A DNA stretch of 64,000 nucleotides from Pannonibacter carbonis (GCF_003012935.1 NZ_PUDR01000014.1:42140-106139); one strand, 5' to 3'; positions 29,301 through 40,415 are shown, numbered from the stretch's first letter. Translations and numbers: made by a program. The notes: generated by a model from the letters alone, not told the origin.

Positions 29301-29533
29301 CGATCCTGATGACCTCGCTCGCCTTCATCGCCGGCGTCGTGCCGCTCGTCATCGCGACGGGAGCAGGCGCCGAGATGCGCCACGCCATGGGCATCGCGGT
29401 CTTCGCCGGCATGCTCGGCGTGACGCTTTTCGGCTTGATCCTGACCCCGGTTTTCTACGTGGTGGTGCGTCGCATGGCGATCAGGCGGGAAGCTAGGAAG
29501 GAAGCGCTCCCGGTGCGGGAGTCGCTCGCCTGA
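26357..29533 (+). CDS. RND efflux permease, HAE1 (AcrB-like) family
   Basis: 1058 residues, normal for the family. It starts with the standard MNIPRFFVDRPIFAVVLSVL helix and has two large periplasmic loops. The family motif GIVVDDAIVVVENVER in the helix 4 region includes the two Asp residues of the proton relay. GLAAKNAILIVEFA and MTSLAFIAGVVPL follow in the second half. It belongs to the hydrophobe/amphiphile group rather than the CusA heavy-metal group, so drugs, solvents or organic metal complexes are the expected substrates. The CueR-type promoter ahead of it is therefore notable. Confidence 0.93.
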   Translation: MNIPRFFVDRPIFAVVLSVLMLIAGGLTLLKLPLSEYPQVTPPTVQVTASYPGANPQVIAETVAAPLEQAINGVENMLYMGSQAATDGRMTLTIAFKQGTDPDMAQIQVQNRVSRALPRLPQEVQRIGVVTQKTSPDVLMVVHLVSPDKRYDPLYLSNFAILQVRDQLARLPGVGDVILGGEGEYSMRIWLDPAKVAARGLTASDVVAAIQEQNVQVAAGSVGQQPDASSSFQVTVNTLGRLVGEDQFGEIVVKTGADGQVTRLRDVARVKLGADSYALRSLLNGEPALAMQIIQSPGANALDVSKAVRGTMDELQKGFPQGIEYRIAYDPTVFVKASLEAVVMTLLEAIVLVVFVVVLFLQTWRASIIPLVAVPVSLVGTFAVMYLLGFSLNTLSLFGLVLSIGIVVDDAIVVVENVERHIALGEPPKEAARKAMDEVTGPIVAITSVLAAVFIPSAFLSGLQGEFYRQFALTIAISTMLSAINSLTLSPALAGVLLRPHHGGAKRDRLTRVIDALFGWFFRLFNRFFDSASNAYVWSVRRAVRLGAIVLIAYGGLVGLTWVGFQTVPGGFVPPQDKYFLVGIAQLPTGASLDRTEGVVKEVSRIALEDPGVESIVAFPGLSINGMVNIPNAAVMFTMLKPFDQRRDPSLSAGAIAGRLMGRFSQIPDGFIGMFPPPPVPGLGAMGGFKLQIEDRGGLGFEALAQAQGAVMAKAMQTPELAGMLASFQVNAPQAQVDIDRVKAKSQGVPLSTIFETLQINLGSLYVNDFNRFGRTYRVMVQADAPFRMQAEDIGRLKVRNAAGDMIPLSALLKVSRSAGPDRVMHYNGYPSADISGGPAPGYSSGQATAAIEKIVKETLPPGMAFEWTDLAFQEKQAGNTALFVFPLSVLLAFLILAAQYNSWSLPFAVLLIAPMALLSAITGVWLSGGDNNIFTQIGFVVLVGLAAKNAILIVEFARAKEEEGTDPLAAVLEAARLRLRPILMTSLAFIAGVVPLVIATGAGAEMRHAMGIAVFAGMLGVTLFGLILTPVFYVVVRRMAIRREARKEALPVRESLA

Positions 29534-29624
29534 GCGGGGTGACATCGCCGGGGCGGCCGTCTGCCGCTCCGGAGGTTTCAGATCGACCGCGAGCCGAAAA
29601 CGCCCGTCAGAGAAAGGAACCCAT

Positions 29625-30041
29625 GTGACCATGAGTATCGGAGAGACGTCTGTCGCGAGCGGCGTGAAGATCCCGACCATTCGCTACTACGAACAGATCG
29701 GGCTCCTGCCCGAGGGCAAGAGGGACAGGGGAAACCGCCGACGCTACGACCATGCGGCCGTGCACCGCTTGCAGTTCATCCGTACCGCCCGCGAACTCGG
29801 GTTCGAGGTTGAGGCGATCAGGGAGTTCCTGCGCATCATGGCCACGCCGGAGCTGCAAACGCCGGATACGGCCCGCATCGCGCAGGCGCAGCTTCTCTCT
29901 GTCCGCAGCAAGATCGCCCGGCTGGAAAGGCTGCGTGCTGTTCTGTCGGACGCCGCCGATGGATCGCAATGCGCAAATGTGACGGCCCGGCTCCTTCTGC
30001 AGTTGCCTCTTGAGAGCGGCACCATCGCTCCGGCGGCCTGA
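29625..30041 (+). CDS. MerR-family regulator
   Basis: 138 residues from GTG 29625, which has AAGGA six bases upstream (the Met at 29631 is an alternative). MerR winged helix: SIGETSVASGVKIPTIRYYEQIGLL. The single Cys is in DGSQCANV, at the position of the metal loop, so the CueR or ZntR multi-Cys pattern is missing. It may sense an organic ligand or a metal through fewer ligands. It lies 91 bases after the RND pump on the same strand and may control that operon or the genes after it. Confidence 0.8.
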   Translation: MTMSIGETSVASGVKIPTIRYYEQIGLLPEGKRDRGNRRRYDHAAVHRLQFIRTARELGFEVEAIREFLRIMATPELQTPDTARIAQAQLLSVRSKIARLERLRAVLSDAADGSQCANVTARLLLQLPLESGTIAPAA

Positions 30042-30101
30042 TCACATGTGGTTGGTGCGCGTAGAACACCCGATGAAACGAGCCTCGAAGGGAGGCGGCA
30101 G

Positions 30102-31421
30102 ATGACACATCGGTATTCCTCTCTTGAACCGAGCCAGACCTGCATCGTGGTTGGGGCGGGGCCTGCCGGGCTGATGCTCGGCTATTTACTGGCGCGTGCC
30201 GGCGTCGAGATTACCGTCTTGGAGAAGCACACCGACTTCCTGCGCGATTTTCGCGGCGACACCATTCACCCCTCCACCATGGAGGCCTTGCACGAACTTG
30301 GCCTTCTCGACGAGTTCCTGAGCCTGCCGCACCAGAAGGCCTATCGGCTCCAGGCCGAGATCAGGGGGCGCATGGCGACCATCGCCGACTTCTCCCGCCT
30401 GCCGACCCGCGCCAAATTCATCGCGTTCATGCCGCAGTGGGACTTTCTGGATTTCCTGGCTCGCAAGGCGGCAGCGTTCCCGCCGTTTCGATTGCTGATG
30501 GCCACCGAAGTCACGTCGTTGGTCTGGGACGGGGAGACCGTAGCTGGCGTGAGAGCCAGCCGGGAAGGGCGGGACATCGAGTTGCGGGCGGATCTTGTGA
30601 TCGGAACCGATGGTCGCAACTCAGTCGTTCGACAGGCGGCAGGGCTCGACGTCGAGGATCTAGGCGCCGGCACCGACGTTCTCTGGATGAGGATTTCGAA
30701 GCGTTCCGACGACCCCGGTCAGGCCATGGGGCATGCCGGCCCGCGCCAGGGGCTCGTCCTGATCGACCGCGGTGACTACTGGCAATGCGGATACGTGATC
30801 ACGAAGGGAACATTCGCAGCCGTGAAGGAACAGGGCCTCGATGCGCTGCGCGCTCGGATCGCGAAAGCCGCTCCTCTGCCTCGAGAACGCTTCGACGAGC
30901 TCGATTCATGGAACGATATTCACCTGCTTAGCGTGCGGGTCGACCGCCTGAAGACCTGGTGGCAGGCGGGTGTGCTCTGCATCGGCGATGCAGCGCATGC
31001 GATGTCGCCGATTGGCGGCGTCGGCGTCAATCTGGCCGTCCAGGATGCAATCGCCACCGCCAATATCCTGGCCGACGCCTTGCGCGAAGGACGCTTCGAG
31101 ACCTGCCTTCTCGAAGCCGTGCAGGACCGGCGCAGCTTTCCGACGCGCGCGACACAGGCGCTGCAGTTGATGATGCGCAGCCGCAAGCGGCCTGACGCAA
31201 CGCCGACGCCGCAACATCGAAAGCCGCCATTGTTCATTCGGCTGATCGCTGGCTCCTCACTACTGCCCCGGTTAACCGGACGGCTCATCGGACTTGGCTT
31301 TCGCCCCGAACATGTGCGGTCACGGCATGTCGACTGGTCCTGCTCATTGCGGCCAAGCCGCGAAGGGCGCGAGCCGATTGGTGATTCCGGTGAGGTCGTT
31401 GTGAAGGAGAGCGCGAGGTGA
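30102..31421 (+). CDS. FAD-dependent aromatic-type monooxygenase
   Basis: 439 residues from ATG 30102 (GGAGG upstream); the frame is open earlier, without a ribosome binding site. It has the FAD Rossmann motif [20 protein letters not shown] near residue 15, the DG-type motif [13 protein letters not shown] (about 165) and [21 protein letters not shown] (about 295). This is the class A flavin monooxygenase family (PHBH-like), which hydroxylates phenols and related rings using NAD(P)H. Its stop overlaps the kdsA-like start. The substrate is unknown, and it is unusual next to metal resistance genes. Confidence 0.85.
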   Translation: MTHRYSSLEPSQTCIVVGAGPAGLMLGYLLARAGVEITVLEKHTDFLRDFRGDTIHPSTMEALHELGLLDEFLSLPHQKAYRLQAEIRGRMATIADFSRLPTRAKFIAFMPQWDFLDFLARKAAAFPPFRLLMATEVTSLVWDGETVAGVRASREGRDIELRADLVIGTDGRNSVVRQAAGLDVEDLGAGTDVLWMRISKRSDDPGQAMGHAGPRQGLVLIDRGDYWQCGYVITKGTFAAVKEQGLDALRARIAKAAPLPRERFDELDSWNDIHLLSVRVDRLKTWWQAGVLCIGDAAHAMSPIGGVGVNLAVQDAIATANILADALREGRFETCLLEAVQDRRSFPTRATQALQLMMRSRKRPDATPTPQHRKPPLFIRLIAGSSLLPRLTGRLIGLGFRPEHVRSRHVDWSCSLRPSREGREPIGDSGEVVVKESAR

Positions 31422-32272
31422 AGACGGTAGAGGTGGGCTCCATCGCATTTTCCAATAGCCGACCGCTGGTCCTGATCGGCGGAATCAATGTCCTCGAAAG
31501 CCGCGATCTCGCCATGCGTGTCGCCGAGGCGATGAAGCGGGAGACAGAGCGCCGCAGCCTCCCCTATGTCTTCAAGGCGTCTTTCGACAAAGCCAACCGG
31601 TCATCGAATCGGTCCTACCGCGGCCCCGGCCTCGATGAAGGGTTGCAGATCCTTCGCGAGGTTCGCGACAGCTTCGAGGTGCCGGTCCTGACCGACATCC
31701 ATCTGCCCGAGCAGGCGGCGGTCGTCGCCGAGGTGTGCGATATCCTGCAGCTACCGGCATTTCTGGCGAGGCAGACCGATCTGATCGAGGCGATCGCCCG
31801 GACCGGCAAGGTCGTCAACGTGAAGAAGCCGCAGTTCATGAGTCCCGGGCAGATCGGACATGTCACGCGGAAGTTCGAAGACTTCGGCAACGATCGCGTG
31901 CTGATCTGCGAGCGCGGCACCATGCTCGGCTATGACAACCTCGTTGTCGATATGCTGGGTTTCGGGGTCATGAAGACAGCGACTGGAGGAGCGCCGATCA
32001 TCTTCGATGTGACCCATTCGCTACAGATGCGGGAGGCGGGAGCGAGCAGCTCCGGCGGCCGAGGCGAGCAGACACTCGAACTCGCACGCTCGGCGGTGGC
32101 GGTCGGCGTGGCGGGATTGTTCCTGGAGGCCCATCCGGATCCCGATCATGCGCTTTGCGACGGGCCGAGCGCGCTGCCTCTCGACCGGCTTCCGCTTCTG
32201 CTTGGTCAGGTCAGAGCCATCGACGACGTGGTAAAGACTCTCGGCGGCGACCCTATAGTCGTCACAAGATAA
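31418..32272 (+). CDS. kdsA: KdsA-like 3-deoxy-8-phosphooctulonate synthase
   Basis: 284 residues, the full length of KDO-8-phosphate synthase, from GTG 31418. Family features include [39 protein letters not shown], the DIHLPEQ strand, [13 protein letters not shown], and a C-terminal [20 protein letters not shown]. The enzyme condenses phosphoenolpyruvate with arabinose-5-phosphate for lipopolysaccharide. In many alphaproteobacteria the housekeeping gene sits with pyrG and eno. Here it is coupled to a monooxygenase and followed by a TPP enzyme, so it is most likely a second copy. The family includes metal-dependent and metal-independent forms; N in NVKKPQ is associated with the metal-independent class. 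Confidence 0.9.
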   Translation: MKTVEVGSIAFSNSRPLVLIGGINVLESRDLAMRVAEAMKRETERRSLPYVFKASFDKANRSSNRSYRGPGLDEGLQILREVRDSFEVPVLTDIHLPEQAAVVAEVCDILQLPAFLARQTDLIEAIARTGKVVNVKKPQFMSPGQIGHVTRKFEDFGNDRVLICERGTMLGYDNLVVDMLGFGVMKTATGGAPIIFDVTHSLQMREAGASSSGGRGEQTLELARSAVAVGVAGLFLEAHPDPDHALCDGPSALPLDRLPLLLGQVRAIDDVVKTLGGDPIVVTR

Positions 32273-32348
32273 TGCAAAGGAAGTTGCCGGTGCAGCTTTG
32301 CGTACGAAACGCCGCATCGCATGTCTCGTAAGAACAAAGGATAGTGCG

Positions 32349-34004
32349 GTGAGAAAAGGTTCCGATCTACTGGTCGAGGCGCTTGAGAACGAGGGCGTTG
32401 ACCGCGTCTTCGGCGTTCCCGGCGAGGAAAATCTCGACGTCGTCGAATCCCTGCGCAAATCGAAGATCGAGCTCGTTCTGACGCGGCACGAGCAGGCCGC
32501 CGCCTTCATGGCCGCGACGCATGGGCGTCTCACCGGCCGCCCCGGCGTCTGCATCGCGACGCTCGGCCCCGGCGCGCTCAACTTCTCGACCGGCGCGGCC
32601 TATGCCCATCTCGGCGCGATGCCGATGATCCTCATCACCGGGCAGAAGGCGATCATGACCGCCAAGCAGGCGCGCTTCCAGATCGTCGACGTTGTCGCCT
32701 CGATGCGCCCGCTGACCAAGATGACCCGCCAGATCGTCAGTCCCGCCAGCATCCCTTCCGTGGTGCGCGACGCCTTCCGCGTCGCGATGGAGGAGCGGCC
32801 CGGCCCGGTCCATCTCGAACTGCCCGAGGACGTCGCCGCCGAGGAGATCGAGGACATCCGGCTGATCCCGGTCCACTCGCTCGACCGGCCGGTCGCGCCC
32901 CCGGCCCCGCTCGACCGTGCGGCGGAGATGATCCTCGCCGCGAAGCGCCCGCTGGTGATGATCGGCGCCGCCGGCAACCGGCCGCGCCTGGTCGAGCCGC
33001 TCTCGGCCGCCGTGCGCCGCATCGGCCTGCCCTTCTTCAACACGCAGATGGGCAAGGGTGCCGTCACCGGCGGCTCGAACCTCTATCTCGGCACCGCCGC
33101 GCTCTCAGAAGGCGATTATGTCCATGAGGCCGTTGCGGCGGCCGACCTGATCATCGCCGTCGGCCATGACACGATCGAGAAGCCGCCCTTCCTGATGCGC
33201 CAAGACGGCGGGCCGAAGGTGATCCATCTCGGCTTCCAGTCGGCCAATGTCGAGCAGGTCTATCATCCCGATGCCGAGGTGATCGGCGATATCGGCGTCA
33301 CGATGACCGGGCTCGCCAACCGGCTCGAAGGCAAGCTGCCCGAGCAGAAGCAGACGCTGGAACTGCGCCAGAAGATCCTGGCGAAGATCAATGCCCGCGC
33401 CGAGGAGGATCGCTTCCCGGTGACGCCACAACGGCTGGTCCATGACGTGCGCGCGGTGATGCCGGAGGACGGCATGGTCTGCCTCGACAACGGCATGTAC
33501 AAGATCTGGTTCGCGCGGAACTACCGCACCCATGTCGCCAACACGCTCCTGCTCGACAATGCGCTGGCGACGATGGGCGCAGGCCTGCCCTCGGCGATGA
33601 TGGCGGCGATGCTTCATCCCGACCGGCGCGTCATGGCCGTCTGCGGCGATGGCGGCTTCATGATGAACTCGCAGGAAATGGAGACCGCGGTCCGGCTCGG
33701 GCTCAACCTCGTCGTGCTCGTCCTCAATGACGGCGCCTATGGCATGATCCGCTGGAAGCAGGCTGTCGACCAGTTCCCGGATTACGGCATGACCTTCGGC
33801 AATCCCGATTTCGTCGCCTATGCCAAGGCCTATGGCGCCAAGGGCTCGCGCGTGACCTCGGCCGAGGCGCTGGTGCCGACGCTGGAAGCGGCCTTCAAGG
33901 GCGGCGGTGTCCATCTCGTCGATTGCCCGATCGACTATTCCGAGAACACCCGCGTCCTCGTCGAGGAACTCAGGAACAAGGTGCCGGACGTCGATCTCGC
34001 CTGA
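32349..34004 (+). CDS. Acetolactate synthase large subunit-like TPP enzyme
   Basis: 551 residues from GTG 32349, with AAAGGA about seven bases upstream. Domains: an N-terminal TPP-Pyr domain with the catalytic Glu in VLTRHEQAAAFMA, a middle domain, and a C-terminal TPP-PP domain with the cofactor motif GDGGFMMNSQEMETAVRLGL...NDGAYG. It resembles catabolic acetolactate synthases and other 2-oxoacid decarboxylases; no small subunit gene is nearby, so branched-chain biosynthesis is unlikely. It precedes an aldehyde dehydrogenase by 35 bases, which suggests decarboxylation of a 2-oxoacid to an aldehyde that is then oxidised. Confidence 0.85.
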   Translation: MRKGSDLLVEALENEGVDRVFGVPGEENLDVVESLRKSKIELVLTRHEQAAAFMAATHGRLTGRPGVCIATLGPGALNFSTGAAYAHLGAMPMILITGQKAIMTAKQARFQIVDVVASMRPLTKMTRQIVSPASIPSVVRDAFRVAMEERPGPVHLELPEDVAAEEIEDIRLIPVHSLDRPVAPPAPLDRAAEMILAAKRPLVMIGAAGNRPRLVEPLSAAVRRIGLPFFNTQMGKGAVTGGSNLYLGTAALSEGDYVHEAVAAADLIIAVGHDTIEKPPFLMRQDGGPKVIHLGFQSANVEQVYHPDAEVIGDIGVTMTGLANRLEGKLPEQKQTLELRQKILAKINARAEEDRFPVTPQRLVHDVRAVMPEDGMVCLDNGMYKIWFARNYRTHVANTLLLDNALATMGAGLPSAMMAAMLHPDRRVMAVCGDGGFMMNSQEMETAVRLGLNLVVLVLNDGAYGMIRWKQAVDQFPDYGMTFGNPDFVAYAKAYGAKGSRVTSAEALVPTLEAAFKGGGVHLVDCPIDYSENTRVLVEELRNKVPDVDLA

Positions 34005-34039
34005 TCTCCGGCACACCCAGCGAATTCAAGGAGACGACC

Positions 34040-35422
34040 ATGCTCCAGGTTGTTCAGGCGTATGACCGCGCCACGATCACCGAGATCGAGACCGATGATG
34101 ACGCCGCGCTTGAACGCAAGCTGCAGGCGGCGCGGGCTGTCTTCAAGGACCGCGACAACTGGCTGAAGCCGCATCAGCGCATCGCCATCCTGCGCAAGCT
34201 CGCAGGCCTCCTCGAAGCCCGACGTGACCATTTCGCGATGCAGATCGCGCGCGAGGGCGGCAAGCCGCTGCCAGATGCGATCGTCGAGGCGAACCGGGCG
34301 GTCGACGGCGTCTACAATGCGGCCGAGGAACTCAGGAACTTCGCCGGGCGCGAGATACCGATGGGGCTTTCGGCTGCGGCCGTCGACCGCTGGGCCTTCA
34401 CCACCAAGGAGCCGATCGGCATCGTCGCGGCGATCTCGGCCTTCAATCACCCGCTCAACCTGATCGTGCATCAGGTCGCGCCGGCGATCGCGGTCGGCTG
34501 CCCGGTCATCGTCAAGCCGGCCGGCACGACGCCGCTCTCCTGCATCGATTTCGTCAAGCTGGTGCATGAGGCCGGGCTGCCGGAAGCATGGTGCCAGACA
34601 TTCGTTCCGCTGGAGACGGCCCTGGCGGAGAAATTCGCGACCGATCCGCGCATCGCCTTCCTCAGCTTTATCGGCTCAGCCAAGGTCGGCTGGTGCCTGC
34701 ACTCGAAGCTCGCCCATGGCGCCCGCTCGGCGCTGGAGCACGGCGGCGTCGCGCCTGCGATCGTCGACAGGAGCGCCGATCTCGACGCGATCATCGAGCC
34801 GATCGTGAAGGGCGGCTACTACCATGCCGGCCAGGTCTGCGTGTCGACGCAGCGGATCTATGTCCATGACGCGATCATCAACGATTTCACCGAGCGGCTC
34901 GTCGCCCGCGTGAAAAAGCTGCGCACTGGCGACCCCACCTTGAAGGACACCGAGGTCGGGCCGCTGATCATTCCGAAGGAAGCTGATCGCGTCGCCTCCT
35001 GGATCGACGAAGCGGTGAAGGGCGGCGCCACGCTCGCCAGCGGCGGCAAGCGCCTGTCCGAGACGACGCTGGAGCCGACCGTACTGATCGATCCCGATCC
35101 GGAAGCGCGCATCTCCAGCGAGGAGGTCTTCGGCCCGGTCGTCGCGATCTACCGCTACAGCAAACTCGACGACGCGATCGCGCGGGCGAATTCGCTGCCC
35201 GTCGCCTTCCAGGCCAGCATCTTCGCACAGGATATCGACGTCGCGATGCGGGCGGCGAACCGGCTCGATGCCTCGGCCGTGATGGTCAACGATCCCACGA
35301 CCTTTCGCACCGACTGGATGCCCTTCGCCGGCCGCCGCGTCTCCGGCTACGGCACCGGCGGCATCCCCTCTACCATGCACGACATGACGCAGGAGAAGAT
35401 GATCCTGCTGCACCGGCCCTGA
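34040..35422 (+). CDS. NAD(P)-dependent aldehyde dehydrogenase
   Basis: 460 residues from ATG 34040, with AAGGAG upstream; the longer frame runs into the previous gene. Motifs: the cofactor loop ISAFNHPLNLIVHQVAPAIA, VIVKPAGTTPLS with its conserved Lys, FIGSAKVG, the general-base region LEHGGVAP and the catalytic Cys in GQVCVSTQR. It oxidises aldehydes to acids; it is somewhat short at the N-terminus compared with the usual 480-500 residues. Coupling to the TPP enzyme suggests a two-step pathway. The substrate is not evident. Confidence 0.9.
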   Translation: MLQVVQAYDRATITEIETDDDAALERKLQAARAVFKDRDNWLKPHQRIAILRKLAGLLEARRDHFAMQIAREGGKPLPDAIVEANRAVDGVYNAAEELRNFAGREIPMGLSAAAVDRWAFTTKEPIGIVAAISAFNHPLNLIVHQVAPAIAVGCPVIVKPAGTTPLSCIDFVKLVHEAGLPEAWCQTFVPLETALAEKFATDPRIAFLSFIGSAKVGWCLHSKLAHGARSALEHGGVAPAIVDRSADLDAIIEPIVKGGYYHAGQVCVSTQRIYVHDAIINDFTERLVARVKKLRTGDPTLKDTEVGPLIIPKEADRVASWIDEAVKGGATLASGGKRLSETTLEPTVLIDPDPEARISSEEVFGPVVAIYRYSKLDDAIARANSLPVAFQASIFAQDIDVAMRAANRLDASAVMVNDPTTFRTDWMPFAGRRVSGYGTGGIPSTMHDMTQEKMILLHRP

Positions 35423-35438
35423 AGGCAATGAGGTCGCC

Positions 35439-35942
35439 TCAGGCCGGCGTTGCGCCGCGAAATCGCATATAGGGCGACTGACCGGCAGGCCCGAACGCCA
35501 CGACATCGTAGGTTTCATTCTGGGTCTGCGATTGCGCTTCCATGCCCGGCGAGCCGATCGGCATGCCGGCGACGGCAAGCCCGGCTATCATTGGGCGTTC
35601 ATCCAGGAGGCGCCTGATCGCTTCGGGAGGCACATGGCCCTCCAGGACATATTTGTCGATAGAGGCGGTGTGACACGAATAGAGGCCCGAGGGCACGCCG
35701 AGGCGGTTCTTGACCGCAGCCATGTCGTCGCTGTCTGTCACCGAAATAGCTAGACCCAGCCCGCCCAGTCGCTCGATCCAGGCCGAGCAACAGCTGCAAT
35801 AGCGATCCTTCCAGACCGCCATGGTGGTGTTCGGAGCAGCTTCGGCCGGTGTACGGCCGATGAGCGCTGCGCCGGCGATAGCGGCGATGCCCGCCAGCAA
35901 CTGGCGCCTTTTTAAACCCGCAGTGATCGATATCGACTTCAT
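35439..35942 (-). CDS. DUF411 metal-binding secreted protein
   Basis: 167 residues with a Tat-like signal (LKRRQLLAGIAAIAGAALIG), then the DUF411 core: VWKDRYCSCCSAWIERL with a CxCC metal motif, a YSCHTA motif, and EGHVPPEAIRRLL. DUF411 proteins occur in copper resistance loci and probably bind copper in the periplasm. It is downstream of the second copper ATPase on the same strand side and convergent with the aldehyde dehydrogenase. Confidence 0.85.
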   Translation of the reverse strand: MKSISITAGLKRRQLLAGIAAIAGAALIGRTPAEAAPNTTMAVWKDRYCSCCSAWIERLGGLGLAISVTDSDDMAAVKNRLGVPSGLYSCHTASIDKYVLEGHVPPEAIRRLLDERPMIAGLAVAGMPIGSPGMEAQSQTQNETYDVVAFGPAGQSPYMRFRGATPA

Positions 35943-36008
35943 AGGTCGGCATTCTCCGTTTTTTTGTCGGTGGCCGGCGCGATCGCGTAGGCCGCGCCGG
36001 CCTTTCTT

Positions 36009-38393
<2,385 letters not shown>

Positions 38394-38453
38394 TTGGGCT
38401 TTCCTCTTCTTGTGCGTTGACGCCTGGTCTCGCCTTGACCTTCCCGGAACGTC

Positions 38454-38484
38454 AGTGTGCAGGTTCCAACGCTGGTAAGGTCAA
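38454..38484 (-). promoter_or_regulatory. CueR-type promoter for the second copper ATPase
   Basis: Minus strand: -35 TTGACC (38484-38479), 19-base spacer TTACCAGCGTTGGAACCTG, -10 CACACT (38459-38454). It faces the chaperone promoter at 38509. Confidence 0.8.
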
Positions 38485-38508
38485 GGGCGCAGCTCAAAAA
38501 TTCTCCGA

Positions 38509-38539
38509 TTGACCTTGCCAGCGTTGGAAGGCCCACTTT
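38509..38539 (+). promoter_or_regulatory. CueR-type promoter for the second CopZ
   Basis: -35 TTGACC (38509-38514), 19-base spacer TTGCCAGCGTTGGAAGGCC, -10 CACTTT (38534-38539). It repeats the divergent arrangement seen at copA/copZ. Confidence 0.8.
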
Positions 38540-38566
38540 CCTGAAAGCCAAACCAAGGAGGCTTTC

Positions 38567-38773
38567 ATGTATCAGTTCAATATCCCCAACATGACATGCG
38601 GCGGTTGCGCCAAGTCGGTCACCAAGGCGCTGCAGAGCGTCGATGCCGGCGCCCGGATCGAGACCGATCCCGCGAAGCGCGAGGTTCGTGTCGAAACTTC
38701 CGCAACCGAGGCCGACTTGCGCGAGGTTCTGGCCGAAGCCGGCTATCCGGCCGAACAGAAGGCTGCCGCCTGA
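38567..38773 (+). CDS. copZ: Second CopZ-like HMA copper chaperone
   Basis: 68 residues with an HMA domain: [16 protein letters not shown], later VRVETSATEADLREVLAEAGYP. AAGGAGG lies just before the ATG. It is close in sequence to the chaperone at 17098, including the CGGC motif, and again lies divergent to a copper ATPase, so the chaperone-promoter unit appears to have been duplicated with the promoter. A perfect hairpin terminator follows. Confidence 0.9.
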   Translation: MYQFNIPNMTCGGCAKSVTKALQSVDAGARIETDPAKREVRVETSATEADLREVLAEAGYPAEQKAAA

Positions 38774-38836
38774 TCGTCGGGTAACCATGCCGGCGCCGGC
38801 CGGCCCTCGGCGCCCGGATCCTCTTGGCGCCAGAAC

Positions 38837-38861
38837 AAAGGGCAGCCCAGTGCTGCCCTTT
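38837..38861 (+). terminator. Rho-independent-like terminator after the second copZ
   Basis: AAAGGGCAGC (38837-38846) and GCTGCCCTTT (38852-38861) form a perfect 10-bp stem with a CCAGT loop, followed by GCAATTTCT. Apart from this hairpin and the operator at 38970, I see nothing else in 38774-39019. Confidence 0.8.
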
Positions 38862-38953
38862 GCAATTTCTGGCTGGCCCGGGCCGTTCCCAGGCTCTGGC
38901 AGGGGAGCGTGGGAGGAATTGAGAAGCGGTAGAGAAAATTCCTGGCGCTGGCG

Positions 38954-38983
38954 TTGACACACCAACATATGAACATGTATTCA
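38954..38983 (+). promoter_or_regulatory. Promoter and SmtB/ArsR-type operator of the CDF exporter
   Basis: TTGACA (38954-38959) is followed 18 bases later by TATTCA (38978-38983). That -10 is the right arm of TGAACA-TG-TATTCA (38970-38983), a 12-2-12 SmtB-type operator. A bound ArsR repressor would cover the -10, and the CDF start at 39020 lies about 35 bases downstream. Confidence 0.8.
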
Positions 38984-39019
38984 ACTGTTGAAATCAACGA
39001 ACCAGACCGGACCCATCCA

Positions 39020-40051
39020 ATGGCAAACGCACCGCACGCCGCTCACGGCGATCACCAGGGACATGATCACTCCAAAGGGCATGATCATGCCGATCACGGC
39101 CATGGTCATGATCATGATCATGACCACTCCCATGTTCCGACCGTGACAAAGGACAACGAGCGCAAGATCCTCACCGCCTTCCTGATTATCGTCTCCTACA
39201 TGGTCGTCGAGGCGGTCGGCGGCATCGTTTCTGGCTCGCTGGCGCTTCTGGCAGATGCCGGACACATGATGACCGACGCGATCGCGCTCGGCCTTGCCTA
39301 TGTCGCCTTCCGCCTTGGCCGTCGCCGCGCCGACGGGCAGCGCACCTTCGGCTATGCCCGCTTCGAGGTGATCGCCGGCCTCGTCAATGCGCTCACCTTG
39401 TTCGGCATTGTCGGGTGGATTCTCTACGAGGCGTTCGAGCGCTTCAACGATCCGCAGCCGGTGCTCGCTGGCTCGATGTTCGTCGTCGCCCTCATCGGCC
39501 TGCTCGTGAACGTGTTCGTTCTCTGGTACCTGACGCGCGGTGATACCGAGCATGTCAACGTCAAGGGCGCCGTGCTGCACGTCATGGGCGATCTGCTGGG
39601 ATCGGTCGGCGCTATCGTTGCCGCCGTGGTGATCTGGTACACCGGTTGGACGCCGATCGATCCGATCCTGTCGGTGTTCGTCTCGCTGCTGGTCCTGCGC
39701 AGCGCCTGGAGCCTACTCAAGAATGCCCTCCACATCCTGCTCGAGGGCGCTCCGGCCAACGCCGACGCCGGCAAGATCTCCGAGCACCTCAAGAAGACCG
39801 TGCCTGGTATCGAGAAGGTCAGCCATATCCACGTCTGGTCCCTGACTTCGGGCCGCGCGCTGGCGACGCTTCAGGTCCAGCCGATGGAGGGGGTGGATAT
39901 CCGCACGGTCGTCGGTCAGGTCGAACATGAGCTGAAGACCAAGTTCAGCATCGAACATCCGACCGTGGGCATCGACTGGGACGGAACGGCATCTTGCAGC
40001 GTGGAAGAAGCTCCCAAGCTGAATGCGTCCCATGTCGGTCATTCCCACTAG
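39020..40051 (+). CDS. CzcD-type cation diffusion facilitator (Zn/Co/Cd export)
   Basis: 343 residues from ATG 39020. The frame is open from 38954, but that codon overlaps the -35 of the promoter. The N-terminal 30 residues are a His-Asp-Gly stretch (GHDHSKGHDHADHGHGHDHD). Six membrane helices carry the CDF metal sites: LLADAGHMMTDA in helix 2 and LHVMGDLLGSVG in helix 5. A cytoplasmic domain follows. It exchanges zinc for protons. Regulation by the ArsR encoded next door through the operator at 38970-38983 is likely. Confidence 0.92.
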   Translation: MANAPHAAHGDHQGHDHSKGHDHADHGHGHDHDHDHSHVPTVTKDNERKILTAFLIIVSYMVVEAVGGIVSGSLALLADAGHMMTDAIALGLAYVAFRLGRRRADGQRTFGYARFEVIAGLVNALTLFGIVGWILYEAFERFNDPQPVLAGSMFVVALIGLLVNVFVLWYLTRGDTEHVNVKGAVLHVMGDLLGSVGAIVAAVVIWYTGWTPIDPILSVFVSLLVLRSAWSLLKNALHILLEGAPANADAGKISEHLKKTVPGIEKVSHIHVWSLTSGRALATLQVQPMEGVDIRTVVGQVEHELKTKFSIEHPTVGIDWDGTASCSVEEAPKLNASHVGHSH

Positions 40052-40100
40052 CGGCGCTGTCTCTGCGCCGCCGGGCTCCAAACGCAGAAGGGCCAGTGCA

Positions 40101-40415
40101 ATGATCGGGATCGAACCGCTGTCGCATCACGAACTGGTCAACCTGCCCGAGACCTTTCGCCTGCTGGGTGACCCCAGCAGGCTTCGGATTCTGCTCCACT
40201 GCACCGACGCTCCCAAATCCGTCACGCAAATCGCGGATGATCTCGATCTGTCGCAATCGCTCGTCAGCCATCATCTTCGGCTGCTCCGTGGCGCCAGACT
40301 TGTCAGAGGGGTGCGGCAATCGAGGCATATTTTCTACAGGATATCGGATCAGCACGTGAACGCCTTCCTTATCGACATGATCGCGCACATCAGGGAAGAG
40401 CATTGTTACAGCTGA
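40101..40415 (+). CDS. ArsR/SmtB-family zinc-type repressor
   Basis: 104 residues from ATG 40101; the frame is open to 40023, inside the CDF gene. The HTH core ETFRLLGDPSRLRILLHCTD and LSQSLVSHHLRLLRGARLV is very close to the ArsR at 21493. The alpha-5 site D-x-H, ten residues, H-x-x-E is complete (DQH...HIRE), followed by EEHC. Unlike the first copy, it has no long His-rich leader. It follows the CDF gene and probably represses it. Confidence 0.88.
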   Translation: MIGIEPLSHHELVNLPETFRLLGDPSRLRILLHCTDAPKSVTQIADDLDLSQSLVSHHLRLLRGARLVRGVRQSRHIFYRISDQHVNAFLIDMIAHIREEHCYS

